The translations under genes and the position numbers were made by a program. 64,000 nucleotides of DNA from Massilia atriviolacea (GTDB lineage Bacteria; Pseudomonadota; Gammaproteobacteria; Burkholderiales; Burkholderiaceae_D). The notes under the pieces are model-generated. The model saw only the letters and a list, made by a program, of their open reading frames with translations. It was not told the DNA's origin and searched no databases. Each line of letters opens with the position of its first letter. The stretch's first letter is position 1. This document shows positions 55,322 to 64,000 of the stretch, piece after piece. The stretch is from positions 1-64,000 of the forward strand of contig NZ_RXLQ01000006.1 of NCBI RefSeq assembly GCF_003953935.1. The letters run 5' to 3'.

Positions 55322-56761
55322 TTAAGGGTGCGGACCGGCGCTGCCGATCTGGAAATTGGCGGCCGGAATCTCTTTCAGGCAGGCGGCGGACACCGGCCTG
55401 GCGGGATTGTCGAGAAACTCGCGCAGCAGGCGCGGCGCGCAGCCGAGCGAGGAAATGCCATGCCCGGCATTGGCCACCACCAGGTGCTGGGCCTTGGGAA
55501 TGTGGCGCGCGGCGGCTTCGGCGCGGCGCGGCGGCGTGACCGGGTCGAGCGCGCCCGACAGCAGCAGGGCCGGCGCCAGGATCGGGGTCGGCGCGCGCCA
55601 GGGCACGGCCGGCAGCTTGAGCGACTTGCACTGTTCCATCAACTGGCCGACGCGGCTGCCGCCGAGGAAGGAATTATGGGCGTCCTCGGCCAGCAATTGC
55701 GGCGTCAGGCGCGGATAATCCTCGGCGCAGATGACCGCCATGTGCAGCACCAGGGCCACGCCGCCTTCGCCGGCCAGGTCGGCCCCGACGTTGCGGCGCG
55801 CCACGAACGGCGCCCAGCGGCCCTGCCAGGCGCTGTGGATCAGAAAGGGCAGGCGCCGTCCGTCCAGGGCCGAATACAGCACGTTGTGCACGGTGCCCAG
55901 GAAGCGCTCCTTGGTCATGCTCATCTGGAGGGGCTCGGCGGTGCGCGGATTGGCCAGGTTCAGCGGCACCGGGTGCTCGCCGATCTTGCTCAGCAGGCTG
56001 GCGAACTCGGTGCGAAGGGCCGGATAGGCCTGCTGGCAGGCGGGATCGGCCGCGCACTGGCGGAACAGGGTGTCGAGCGCGGCCTGGCCGTCGCGCCCGC
56101 CGGCCGGGATGATCTGGTCGGGCGCGGCCACGCCGTCCAGCACCAGGCTGCGCACGGCTGCGGGAAAGGCGCGCGCGTAGGCCTGCGCCAGGCGCGTGCC
56201 GTAGGAGGCGCCCCAGACATTGATGGTCTTGTAGCCGAGCGCCAGGCGCACCTGTTCGATGTCGCGCGCGGCGTTGTCGGTGGTGTAGGCCGCCAGCGGC
56301 GCGCGGATGCCGGCCAGGCAGCGGCGCACGGCGGCGATCTGCTGCTCGTCGCTGAGATCGTCGGAAAACTCTTTTTCATCGCAGTCGAGCTTGCCGGACA
56401 GGCCGGTGCCGCGCTGGTCGATGAGGATGATGTCGCGCGTGGCGCGCACGCGCCGGAACACCGCGTGCAGCACCGGCAGCACGTCGCTGCCGGCCTGGCC
56501 GGGGCCGCCCGCCAGCACGAACACCGGATCGTGACGGGCCGACTCGCGGAAGGCCGGCGCCACGGTGATGTGCAGGGGCAGGGTGGGGCCGCTGGCCTGC
56601 TGGTAATCGAGCGGGACGGCCAGGGTGCTGCAGCGCAAGCCTTCCTCGGCACCGGGCAGGTGGCAGATGCGCGTGGTCGGGGCAGGGGCGGCAAGGGCCG
56701 CCGGCGCCAGGGCCGGCAGCAGGGAGAGGAGTGAAGCGGCAAGGCAGTGTTTCAATTTCAC
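55322..56761 (-). CDS. Secreted alpha/beta-hydrolase, S33 tripeptidyl-aminopeptidase-like
   Basis: Encodes 479 residues with a signal peptide to about residue 24 (ALAPAALA-AP). The alpha/beta-hydrolase core shows FVLAGGPGQAGSD, DQRGTGLSGKLDC and nucleophile elbow GASYG. A late His in ANAGHGIS and Asp in LSGALDPVTPP complete the likely triad. The C-terminal region resembles the TAP-like domain of S33 peptidases that remove short peptides from N-termini. It heads an operon with a NatAB-like exporter, suggesting handling of peptides at the periplasm (inference). Confidence 0.87.
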   Translation of the reverse strand: MKLKHCLAASLLSLLPALAPAALAAPAPTTRICHLPGAEEGLRCSTLAVPLDYQQASGPTLPLHITVAPAFRESARHDPVFVLAGGPGQAGSDVLPVLHAVFRRVRATRDIILIDQRGTGLSGKLDCDEKEFSDDLSDEQQIAAVRRCLAGIRAPLAAYTTDNAARDIEQVRLALGYKTINVWGASYGTRLAQAYARAFPAAVRSLVLDGVAAPDQIIPAGGRDGQAALDTLFRQCAADPACQQAYPALRTEFASLLSKIGEHPVPLNLANPRTAEPLQMSMTKERFLGTVHNVLYSALDGRRLPFLIHSAWQGRWAPFVARRNVGADLAGEGGVALVLHMAVICAEDYPRLTPQLLAEDAHNSFLGGSRVGQLMEQCKSLKLPAVPWRAPTPILAPALLLSGALDPVTPPRRAEAAARHIPKAQHLVVANAGHGISSLGCAPRLLREFLDNPARPVSAACLKEIPAANFQIGSAGPHP

Positions 56762-57090
56762 GAGGTCTCCCGACGGTAGGTGCAGTTACATAGTAGGTTG
56801 ACATTGTTTCCGTGGTCAAGAAAGTTTTTCCCCGTTAATGAAATTGTCCACCGTGGTGCAGTCTAGGGCGGGCCGGATGGCCGATGTTTGCGATTTCTCT
56901 AGGGATGGCGCCGATGTCATTTCGCCATCACTGCCACAGCGGCGGAAGGGCTTGACTCGGCCGTGGGGAATGCGCTATAGTTGCCGGCTTTCCGTTTGCT
57001 CAGGAAAAGACAATAAGGCAGAGTCCGCAGGCAGCACGAGCGGAACCACCATTTGAGCGATTTAATAAGTTTTATATTTAGGAAGTCAAC
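56762..57090. other. Gap between the S33 peptidase gene and rplM, with the rplM promoter
   Basis: This 329-base gap has no convincing gene; its open frames are short and lack a ribosome site. It holds the divergent peptidase leader, an AT-rich stretch near 56790-56840 and the rplM promoter at 56951-56980 followed by a leader of about 100 bases. I could not identify a specific ribosomal-protein leader structure by eye. Confidence 0.7.
56951..56980 (+). promoter_or_regulatory. Sigma-70-type promoter of rplM-rpsI
   Basis: TTGACT (56951-56956) and TATAGT (56975-56980) are separated by 18 bases, a good match to the housekeeping consensus, ahead of a highly expressed ribosomal operon. Confidence 0.75.
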
Positions 57091-57525
57091 ATGAAAACTT
57101 TTTCCGCTAAAGGACATGAAGTCCAGCGCGATTGGTTCGTGGTTGACGCGACGGACTTGGTCCTCGGACGTGTTGCCAGCGAAGTGGCACTCCGGTTGCG
57201 CGGCAAACACAAACCAGAATTCACTCCGCACGTCGACACGGGCGATTTCATCGTCGTGATCAACGCAGGTAAACTGCGCGTGACCGGTACCAAAGCAACC
57301 GAGAAGACGTACTACCGTCACTCGGGCTACCCAGGCGGTATCTACGAAACCAACTTCAAGAAAATGCAAGAGCGTTTTCCTGGTCGCGCGCTGGAAAAAG
57401 CGGTCAAGGGCATGCTGCCTAAGGGCCCGCTTGGCTACGCCATGATCAAGAAGCTCAAAGTGTACGCGGAAGGTTCCCACCCGCACGCTGCCCAGCAACC
57501 TAAAGCACTCGTGCTGTTCAAGTAA
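57091..57525 (+). CDS. rplM: 50S ribosomal protein L13
   Basis: Encodes 144 residues, close to the usual 142. L13 is an early-assembly protein of the large subunit. Typical pieces are [40 protein letters not shown] and the basic stretch [20 protein letters not shown]. Codon use has fewer G/C-ending codons than surrounding genes, as expected for high expression. rpsI follows after 9 bases with an AAGGAG site. Confidence 0.98.
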   Translation: MKTFSAKGHEVQRDWFVVDATDLVLGRVASEVALRLRGKHKPEFTPHVDTGDFIVVINAGKLRVTGTKATEKTYYRHSGYPGGIYETNFKKMQERFPGRALEKAVKGMLPKGPLGYAMIKKLKVYAEGSHPHAAQQPKALVLFK

Positions 57526-57534
57526 GGAGCTGAC

Positions 57535-57927
57535 ATGATCGGTAACTACAATTACGGCACCGGCCGTCGCAAGAGTGCAGTCGCTCGCGTCTTCATCAAG
57601 GTTGGCACTGGCCAAATCATCGTTAACGGCAAACCAGCCGCTGACTACTTCTCGCGCGAAACGGGCCTGATGGTCATCCGTCAACCGCTGGAACTGACCG
57701 GCAACGTCGAGCGTTTCGACATCAAGGTCAACGTTCACGGTGGTGGCGAGTCCGGCCAGGCTGGCGCGGTTCGTCACGGCATCACCCGTGCACTGATCGA
57801 CTACGACGCAGCATTGAAGGGCGACCTGGCACGTGCCGGTTTCGTTACCCGCGATGCACGTGAAGTCGAGCGTAAAAAAGTTGGTCTGCGCAAAGCACGT
57901 CGCGCAAAGCAATTCTCGAAGCGTTAA
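57535..57927 (+). CDS. rpsI: 30S ribosomal protein S9
   Basis: Encodes 130 residues. The N-terminal [16 protein letters not shown] motif and the C-terminal basic tail ending [17 protein letters not shown] are diagnostic; that tail contacts the P-site tRNA. It is co-transcribed with rplM, the near-universal arrangement, and followed by a strong terminator. Confidence 0.98.
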   Translation: MIGNYNYGTGRRKSAVARVFIKVGTGQIIVNGKPAADYFSRETGLMVIRQPLELTGNVERFDIKVNVHGGGESGQAGAVRHGITRALIDYDAALKGDLARAGFVTRDAREVERKKVGLRKARRAKQFSKR

Positions 57928-57963
57928 TTCGCCTCTTGCGGTGCACTCCGGTGCGCCGCCCTC

Positions 57964-58000
57964 AAAAAAGCCGCCGACTGCGAAGTCTGGCGGCTTTTTT
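57964..58000 (+). terminator. Rho-independent terminator after rpsI
   Basis: AAAAAAGCCGCC (57964-57975) pairs with GGCGGCTTTTTT (57989-58000) around a short centre; the T-run continues downstream. The A-run on the other side means it could also work in reverse. Confidence 0.92.
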
Positions 58001-58108
58001 GTTTTTGCGAGGTTTTGCTTTTTTCAGCGCTGCGCAGTGTTTTGCCTGCGCTGTTAGAATCACCCTCTTTCGGGCATGGCCCCGCTTTTTACCTTTTAAG
58101 GACTACAT

Positions 58109-59146
58109 ATGATCAAAGTTGGCATCGTCGGCGGTACGGGTTACACGGGCGTGGAATTGCTGCGACTGCTGTCGGTCCACCCTGATGTGGAGCTGACCGC
58201 GATTACCTCGCGTAAGGAAGATGGCTTGCCTGTCGCGGACATGTTCCCTTCGCTGCGCGGCAAGGTGGACCTGGCGTTCTCGGCCCCGGACAAGGTCGAC
58301 CTCAGCAAGTGCGACGTGGTCTTTTTCGCGACCCCGCACGGCGTGGCCATGGCGCAGGCGCCGGAGCTGCTGGCCGCCGGCGTCAAGGTCATCGACCTGG
58401 CCGCCGATTTCCGCCTGAAAGACCAGGCCACCTTCGAGCAGTGGTACAAGATCCCGCATACCTGCCCGGAATTGCTGGAAGAGGCCGTCTACGGCTTGCC
58501 GGAACTGAACCGCGACGCCGTCAGGAATGCGCGCCTGATCGCCAATCCGGGTTGCTATCCGACCACGATGCAGCTGGGCTTCGTGCCGCTGCTCAAGGCC
58601 AAGCTGATCGATGCCAGCGCCCTCATCGCCGATGCCAAGTCGGGCGTGTCCGGCGCCGGCCGCAAGGCCGAAATCGGCACCCTGTTCTCGGAGTCGAGCG
58701 ATAATTTCAAGGCCTACGGCGTGTCCGGCCATCGCCACACCCCGGAAACCGTGGCCCAGCTGCAGCGTTACACCGGCCTGCCGGTCAAGCTGATCTTCAC
58801 GCCGCACCTGGTGCCGATGATCCGCGGCATGCATTCGACCCTGTACGCGCGCCTGACCACCGAGATCAGCAACGAAGCGCTGCAGGAATTGTTCGAAACG
58901 ACCTACAAGGACGCGGCTTTTGTGGATGTCATGCCGTTCGGCTCGCATCCGGAAACCCGCTCGACCCGTGGTTCGAACGTGCTGCGCCTGGCGCTGCATC
59001 GTCCGGACAACGGCAACACCCTGGTGATCCTAGTGGTCCAGGATAACCTGGTCAAGGGCGCGTCCGGCCAGGCTGTCCAGTGCATGAACCTGATGTTCGG
59101 CCTGGAAGAAACGCTGGGCTTGCAGCAGGTCGCGCTGCTGCCCTAA
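58109..59146 (+). CDS. argC: N-acetyl-gamma-glutamyl-phosphate reductase
   Basis: NADPH-dependent enzyme of arginine synthesis, 345 residues. The nucleotide-binding motif is [15 protein letters not shown] at the N-terminus and the catalytic Cys lies in ANPGCYPT (about residue 151). SGVSGAGR and GHRHTPE are also kept. Length fits the longer ArgC type. It lies 181 bases after rpsI behind its own leader and is followed by a hairpin terminator, so it is probably transcribed alone. The rplM-rpsI-argC order is frequent in Burkholderiales. Confidence 0.97.
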   Translation: MIKVGIVGGTGYTGVELLRLLSVHPDVELTAITSRKEDGLPVADMFPSLRGKVDLAFSAPDKVDLSKCDVVFFATPHGVAMAQAPELLAAGVKVIDLAADFRLKDQATFEQWYKIPHTCPELLEEAVYGLPELNRDAVRNARLIANPGCYPTTMQLGFVPLLKAKLIDASALIADAKSGVSGAGRKAEIGTLFSESSDNFKAYGVSGHRHTPETVAQLQRYTGLPVKLIFTPHLVPMIRGMHSTLYARLTTEISNEALQELFETTYKDAAFVDVMPFGSHPETRSTRGSNVLRLALHRPDNGNTLVILVVQDNLVKGASGQAVQCMNLMFGLEETLGLQQVALLP

Positions 59147-59158
59147 GGCGTTGCAAGC

Positions 59159-59196
59159 GCGAGGAAAGCATCGGCCCTCCCCGATGCTTTCCTCGC
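59159..59196 (+). terminator. Perfect 16-bp hairpin after argC
   Basis: Arm 59159-59174 pairs exactly with 59181-59196 around CCCTCC. No immediate T-run follows, but the next 30 bases are AT-rich. It is 12 bases after the argC stop. Confidence 0.75.
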
Positions 59197-59283
59197 CCGC
59201 ATGAATTAATATTTAATTAAGCTTTCTATTTAGCCAAGCAGTCTTTATGATGGGGCGTATCGATCCACCATCGAAAGACTGTC

Positions 59284-60420
59284 ATGCCTTCCGTCCGCTC
59301 GCTCCTGTCCGCCCTCGTGCTCGGCGTCTTCGCCGCTCCCGTCTTCGCCGCCACCCCTGCCTATTCGGTCACCATGATCGACACCGGGCAATACGACAAA
59401 TGGCGCCTGATCGATAACGCCGGCACCCTGTACGGTTCTTCCGGGGGCTATTCCGCCTTCTATGCGGGCGGCAGCAAGACGGTGCTGCATGTCAGCACCA
59501 GCCCGTTTCCGACCGGTGGCATCACGGCCATCAGCAAGGCCGGCCACATGGCCAGCTACGAATACTGGACCACGATCGGCGACCTCGTGTTCGCCAGCGG
59601 CTACCTGAGCTTCAATGGCGGCACCACGATCCTCGGTGCGCTCGGCCATGGCAGCGCCGCCCTGGACACCTTCACCCATGGGGTCAACCATGCCGGCACG
59701 GTGGTGGGCAGTTCGGGCACCGACCTGCGCCTGCCCGGCGGCGATCCGCATTACCCGCGTTATGCCGCGCACGCGTATGTGTACAGCGGCAATAAAATGC
59801 GCGATCTGGGCACGCTGGGCGGCACCCAGAGCAGCGCCATGGGCATCAATGCCGCCGGAACCATCGTCGGCGGCGCCGACAATGCCGCGTCGCTACAGCG
59901 CGCATTCATCTATGAAAACGGACGCATGGTCGATCTCGGCGCGTTTGCCGGGGGCACCAGCCTGGCAACCGGCATCAATGATGCCGGCCTGATCATCGGC
60001 CACTCGGCGCACCGTGCCGGCAGCGAGGAGCGCTCCGCCTTCCTGTACGCCAACGGCGTGATGAGCGACCTGGGCTGGTCGCCGCAGCGCGCTTCCAGCG
60101 CCGTCGATATCAACGAGTCCGGCCAGATCATCGCTTACGGCGTCGATGCCGGCGGCCTGCAGCGCGGCTTTCTCTACCAGAACGGCCAGTTGCTGCAGCT
60201 CGATACGGCGCTCGACCCGCTCGACAACTGGATCGTCGGCACCACCTACAGCATCAACGATCGCGGCCAGATCCTGGCCGACGCCTGCAGGCTGGGTAGC
60301 TGCGGCACTGTGCTGTTGAGCCCGGTTCCCGAGCCGGAAACCTGGGCCATGATGGCAGCCGGCCTGGCCTTGCTCGGTGTCTGCGCGCGCCGCCGCCGCG
60401 CGCGCCAAGGAACTGCTTGA
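59284..60420 (+). CDS. PEP-CTERM exported protein with HAF-type repeats
   Basis: Encodes 378 residues with a signal peptide (to about residue 22, FAAPVFAA). The body has at least five repeats of the form [I/V]N-x-x-G-x-[I/V]-[I/V/L] (VNHAGTVVG, INAAGTIVG, INDAGLIIG, INESGQIIA, INDRGQILA) with interspersed DLGTLGG-type turns, typical of HAF-repeat beta-propeller-like proteins. The C-terminus carries a PEP-CTERM sorting signal: VPEPETWAMM, a hydrophobic helix and a basic RRRRAR end. It should be processed by exosortase and linked to exopolysaccharide or the surface. Function unknown. Confidence 0.9.
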   Translation: MPSVRSLLSALVLGVFAAPVFAATPAYSVTMIDTGQYDKWRLIDNAGTLYGSSGGYSAFYAGGSKTVLHVSTSPFPTGGITAISKAGHMASYEYWTTIGDLVFASGYLSFNGGTTILGALGHGSAALDTFTHGVNHAGTVVGSSGTDLRLPGGDPHYPRYAAHAYVYSGNKMRDLGTLGGTQSSAMGINAAGTIVGGADNAASLQRAFIYENGRMVDLGAFAGGTSLATGINDAGLIIGHSAHRAGSEERSAFLYANGVMSDLGWSPQRASSAVDINESGQIIAYGVDAGGLQRGFLYQNGQLLQLDTALDPLDNWIVGTTYSINDRGQILADACRLGSCGTVLLSPVPEPETWAMMAAGLALLGVCARRRRARQGTA

Positions 60421-60578
60421 TTTCCGCTCGAATGGCCGCATTGTAGGTACAGTGGCATGCCGCCGCCCCGGCCCGCGCCGGGGGTGTTGCATTTGACGGC
60501 CACCAGAAGTGGTCGCTGAGCGTGACTCGTCCCAACAGTCTATAATGACTGATATCCGTTCCCCAGTAGGAGTTCCAA

Positions 60579-60941
60579 ATGAATGCAGTTGCTGAAATGC
60601 CAGAAGTGATGCCGGCCCCGATCGTGTTTACCGATAGCGCCGCGCAAAAGGTTGCACAGCTGATCGAGGAAGAGGGCAATCCCGACCTCAAGTTGCGCGT
60701 CTTCGTGCAGGGCGGCGGCTGCTCGGGCTTCCAGTATGGCTTCACCTTCGACGAAATCGTCAACGAAGATGACACCACCATGGTCAAGAACGGCGTGCAA
60801 CTGCTGATCGATTCGATGAGCTACCAGTACCTGGTCGGCGCCGAAATCGACTACAAGGACGACCTCGAAGGCGCCCAGTTCGTCATCAAGAATCCGACCG
60901 CCACCTCGACCTGCGGTTGCGGTTCGTCGTTCTCGGTATAA
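60579..60941 (+). CDS. erpA: Iron-sulfur cluster insertion protein ErpA
   Basis: A-type carrier of 120 residues that delivers Fe-S clusters. The three conserved cysteines are present: one in [11 protein letters not shown] and two in TCGCGSSF at the C-terminus. The N-terminal 15 residues are variable. TATAAT at 60541-60546 and TAGGAG before the ATG mark its start region. It faces anmK across a short GC-rich inverted repeat. Confidence 0.95.
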   Translation: MNAVAEMPEVMPAPIVFTDSAAQKVAQLIEEEGNPDLKLRVFVQGGGCSGFQYGFTFDEIVNEDDTTMVKNGVQLLIDSMSYQYLVGAEIDYKDDLEGAQFVIKNPTATSTCGCGSSFSV

Positions 60942-60951
60942 GGTCGTGAGC

Positions 60952-60976
60952 GCAGGCAGCCTTCGCGGCCGCCTGC
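60952..60976. terminator. Weak inverted repeat between erpA and anmK
   Basis: GCAGGC (60952-60957) pairs with GCCTGC (60971-60976) in the short gap between convergent genes, with partial pairing inside. It may be a shared transcript end; there is no T-run. Confidence 0.4.
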
Positions 60977-60980
60977 CGGC

Positions 60981-62093
60981 TCATGCCGGATAGAGGGCGC
61001 CCAGGATCCTGGGTCCCTTCGCCCCCGTCACCTGGGGCAGATTGCCCGCTTCGCGCCTTGTGAAGCGGTAGCCCAGCCACGCGAACGCCAGCGCTTCGAC
61101 GTGATTCGGGGCCACGCCCAGGGCGTCGGTCGTTTCCACTCTGGTCTTTCCGCCCAGCGCTTGCGCCAGCGCGCGCAGCAGCGCGCCGTTGTACGCCCCG
61201 CCGCCGCACACATACACCGCCTCGACCTCGCTGGCCTGCTGATGAATGGCGCGCGCGATGCTCGCAGCCGTCAGCGCCGCCAGGGTCGCCTGCACGTCGG
61301 CTGCGGGCATGGCCGGCGCCTGCGCCAGCCGCTGCGCCAGCCATTCGCCGTGGAACAGGTCGCGCCCGGTGCTTTTCGGGGCAGCCAGGCGGAAATACGG
61401 TTCGTCCAGCAAGATCCCGAGCAGGGTCGGATCGGCCCGCCCGCTGGCGGCCCAGGCGCCGTCGGCATCGTAGGCCTTGCCCTGGTGCAGGCCGATCCAG
61501 TGGTCCATCAGCACATTCCCGGGGCCGGTATCGAAACCGCCCACCGTGCCGTCCGCATGCAGCACGCTGATGTTGGCGATGCCGCCGATATTGATCACCA
61601 CGCGGGTCCGGCCGGCCTGGCCGAAGCAGGCCTGGTGGAAGGCCGGCACCAGCGGCGCGCCCTGGCCGCCGGCGGCGACGTCGCGCGCGCGAAAGTCGGC
61701 GATGACGTCGATCCCCGTCAGTTCGGCCAGCAGGGCCGGGTGGTTGATCTGGCGCGTATAGCCGAGCTCGGGCCGGTGGCGCACCGTCTGGCCGTGCGCG
61801 GCCAGGGCTTGCACCGGACCGGGCGCGGCCGGCAGCAGGGCGGCCGCGCAGTCGGCGTAGCAGCCGGCCAGGCGGGCGGCGGCCAGCGCTTCGCGGGCGA
61901 TTTCATTGTCGCCGCTGCTTTGCAGGGCCATCAGCTCGGCGCGCAGGGCGTCGGGGAAGGGCACGAAGGCCGCTTGCACGGTGCGGATGGCGCCGCCGGC
62001 AAAATCGGCCAGCACGCCATCGACGCCATCCATGCTGGTGCCCGACATCATGCCGATGTAGAGGGTCGAATGCAGGGGGGAGGCTGTGCTCAT
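60981..62093 (-). CDS. anmK: Anhydro-N-acetylmuramic acid kinase
   Basis: Recycles peptidoglycan by hydrolysing and phosphorylating anhydro-MurNAc to MurNAc-6-phosphate. The 370 residues begin with the nucleotide-binding [15 protein letters not shown] motif; [22 protein letters not shown] and [12 protein letters not shown] follow, all diagnostic. ATG 62093. It is downstream of an M23 endopeptidase on the same strand, with a terminator between, and near tyrS, a common betaproteobacterial order linking wall turnover genes. Confidence 0.96.
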   Translation of the reverse strand: MSTASPLHSTLYIGMMSGTSMDGVDGVLADFAGGAIRTVQAAFVPFPDALRAELMALQSSGDNEIAREALAAARLAGCYADCAAALLPAAPGPVQALAAHGQTVRHRPELGYTRQINHPALLAELTGIDVIADFRARDVAAGGQGAPLVPAFHQACFGQAGRTRVVINIGGIANISVLHADGTVGGFDTGPGNVLMDHWIGLHQGKAYDADGAWAASGRADPTLLGILLDEPYFRLAAPKSTGRDLFHGEWLAQRLAQAPAMPAADVQATLAALTAASIARAIHQQASEVEAVYVCGGGAYNGALLRALAQALGGKTRVETTDALGVAPNHVEALAFAWLGYRFTRREAGNLPQVTGAKGPRILGALYPA

Positions 62094-62121
62094 GTCGTTT
62101 CCAATTCAATCATGACGGACG

Positions 62122-62164
62122 AAAAAAAGGGCAGGAGCCGGGATCGACGATCCGGGTCCTGCCC
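62122..62164 (-). terminator. Rho-independent terminator after the M23 peptidase gene
   Basis: On the minus strand a near-perfect stem of about 17 bp (62129-62164) is followed by seven T (62128-62122). It lies 23 bases after the stop of the M23 gene, so anmK probably has its own promoter or depends on read-through. Confidence 0.85.
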
Positions 62165-62187
62165 TCGGTATGGTACGCGCTGGACTG

Positions 62188-63552
62188 TCAGCGCGCCATG
62201 GTCGAGCCGCTGGTGGGACGCAGCAGGGCGAAGCGGTGCGACATGTCGCCCGCGGCGATCTGGAAGCGTGCGCGTTCGGCCGACGTCATCGGGGCCTGGG
62301 CCAGCACCTTGATCGACATCGGATCGACAGCCTGGTTGTTGACGCGGAATTCGTAGTGCAGGTGGGCGCCGGTCGACCAGCCGGTCGAGCCGACATAGCC
62401 GATCACGTCACCCTGGCTGACCTTGCTGCCCTTGCGGATGCCTGGCGCGAAGCGGCTCATGTGGGCGTAGGCCGTGGTGTAGTTGGCCCAGTGCTTGATG
62501 GTGACAAAGTTGCCGTAGCCGCCCTGTACGCCGGCGAAGTCGATCACGCCGTCGCCGGAAGCGCGGATCGGGGTGCCGTTGGCGGCCGCGAAGTCGACGC
62601 CCTTGTGGGCTTTCCAGGCGCCGGAAATCGGATGCGAGCGCATCGAGAAACCGGAGGAAATACGGGAGAATTCGAGTGGGGATTTGAGGAAGGCTTTTTT
62701 GAGGGCTTTGCCGTCGAAGGTGTAGTAGCCACCTTGCTTGCTGACCGGGTCTTCGTACCAGACCGACTGGTAGGTCACGCCGCGGTTGACGAATTCGCCT
62801 GCCAGGATGCGGCCCGAGCGCACCATTTCGCCGTCTTGCCAGAACGTTTCGTAGACCACGTTGAAGCGGTCGCCGCGTTTCAGGTCGGAACGGAAGTCGA
62901 TACTGGTGGAGAACATCTCGATGATCTGGGCGACGATCGCGTCGGGCAGCTTGCCGCCGTCGGTGGTGGCGTCGGTCGCCGAGTAGAGGGAGTTGGTGAT
63001 TTCGCGGGCCCGCATTTCAACCCGGCGTTCCAGCTTGGCCGGTGCTTCCACGGCAGCGAACTTGTCGCCGGTGCGGGTGATCGAAATCTGCTTGACCGGG
63101 GTGTCGCGGCCGTCGACGACGGTGGCGCGCAACCATTGCAGTTCGCCGTTCTCGCCCGTCTGCGCCTGGACCCGCTTGCCGGTCTTGAGCTGCATCACGG
63201 CTTTGGCGACCTTGTCGGACTTGATGAATTCGACTGCTGCCGCATCGTCCACGCCCAGGCGCGTGAGCAGGGCGGCGAGCGTATCGCCCGGCCGTACCTT
63301 CTCTTCGTGCACGAATTGCTGGTCGTCATTCTGCAGCGCCGTGATCTGGTCGGCCAGGTTCGGCAGTTCCAGATTCTGTGCGATCGATTTGACCGGCAGG
63401 TCGGACGCATCGGGAGCCAGGGGCGCAACGCCCGCGGCACCGAATGCGCACACTGTCAGGAAGAGGGCGCCAGCGCTGATAATGCGCTGCTTTCGCGTCG
63501 TTCCCAGCAGGCCGGTCAAGCGTTTGCCTGTGAATTTGTTTGTAGGGTCCAT
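62188..63552 (-). CDS. M23-family murein DD-endopeptidase, membrane-anchored
   Basis: Encodes 454 residues. An N-terminal membrane segment (about 25-45) is followed by a LysM-like/OapA-like region (EKVRPGDTLAALLTRLGVDD), a middle domain, and a C-terminal LytM peptidase domain with zinc ligands in MRSHPISGAWKAHKGVDFAA (H and D) and GAHLHYEF (HxH). All ligands are present, so it should cut peptide cross-links, like MepM. The start is uncertain: ATG 63552 is chosen, ATG 63582 would add ten residues, and neither has a strong ribosome site. It is divergent from tyrS. Confidence 0.92.
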   Translation of the reverse strand: MDPTNKFTGKRLTGLLGTTRKQRIISAGALFLTVCAFGAAGVAPLAPDASDLPVKSIAQNLELPNLADQITALQNDDQQFVHEEKVRPGDTLAALLTRLGVDDAAAVEFIKSDKVAKAVMQLKTGKRVQAQTGENGELQWLRATVVDGRDTPVKQISITRTGDKFAAVEAPAKLERRVEMRAREITNSLYSATDATTDGGKLPDAIVAQIIEMFSTSIDFRSDLKRGDRFNVVYETFWQDGEMVRSGRILAGEFVNRGVTYQSVWYEDPVSKQGGYYTFDGKALKKAFLKSPLEFSRISSGFSMRSHPISGAWKAHKGVDFAAANGTPIRASGDGVIDFAGVQGGYGNFVTIKHWANYTTAYAHMSRFAPGIRKGSKVSQGDVIGYVGSTGWSTGAHLHYEFRVNNQAVDPMSIKVLAQAPMTSAERARFQIAAGDMSHRFALLRPTSGSTMAR

Positions 63553-63625
63553 GCAATCAGTTAAAATTTGCCGCTTGAACATTCGCGTTGAGCACTGAAC
63601 TATTTCTTGTTATTGTTTTGTTTAG

Positions 63626-64000
<375 letters not shown>

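Overview
The window looks like chromosomal DNA of a high-GC betaproteobacterium, most likely Oxalobacteraceae (Massilia/Telluria group). This rests on gene orders I associate with Burkholderiales (mreCD-mrdA-rodA-rlpA, birA-coaX-SPOR, dprA-smg-topoisomerase, rplM-rpsI-argC, erpA, anmK-M23-tyrS), a DUF3567 gene, a PEP-CTERM protein and strong G/C bias at third codon positions. Species is inference. I see no rRNA or tRNA gene, no CRISPR array, no prophage and no intact insertion sequence. Coding density is high, and many starts overlap the previous stop (ATGA).

Layout: 1-4761 is the rod-shape operon (mreC end, mreD, mrdA, rodA, rlpA). 4799-10999, minus strand, holds argS, a SPOR protein, dsbA, an SDR, birA, coaX and a second SPOR protein. 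11000-11473 is repeat-rich non-coding DNA with a MITE-like element. 11474-19571 holds rsmB, a DUF4390 protein, an NtrY-like kinase and a short Fis-type regulator, a CobW-like remnant, DUF3567, a class II amidotransferase and an EAL-HDOD protein. 19611-28633 holds an SPW membrane protein, metH, an orphan BrnA with a palindromic operator, fmt and def separated by repeats, a LysM protein and dprA. 28711-34399 holds smg, a type IA topoisomerase and a TonB-dependent receptor behind a Fur-like box.

34514-44206 is the most unusual part. A CoaD-like adenylyltransferase fused to an HD-type phosphohydrolase sits with a coaE-type kinase, divergent from a TetR regulator, with two matching operator-like sites between them. 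Next to it is a tightly overlapped minus-strand cassette: a CHASE3-GAF hybrid kinase with three receiver domains, then CheR, CheB, a receiver-kinase, and two proteins of unknown function. No CheA, CheW or classical chemoreceptor is present.

44365-56761 holds three separate ABC-2 type transporter modules in 12 kb. One has its permease fused to an M1 aminopeptidase and another follows a secreted S33-type peptidase. coq7, an OsmC protein and an unknown protein lie between them. 57091-64000 returns to housekeeping genes: rplM, rpsI, argC, a PEP-CTERM/HAF-repeat protein, erpA, anmK, an M23 endopeptidase and the start of tyrS.

Functionally, the first and last parts serve wall synthesis and remodelling, translation and core metabolism. 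The middle is signalling and export. The TetR-coaE-coaD/HD unit and the kinase-CheR-CheB cassette are the best candidates for little-described systems.
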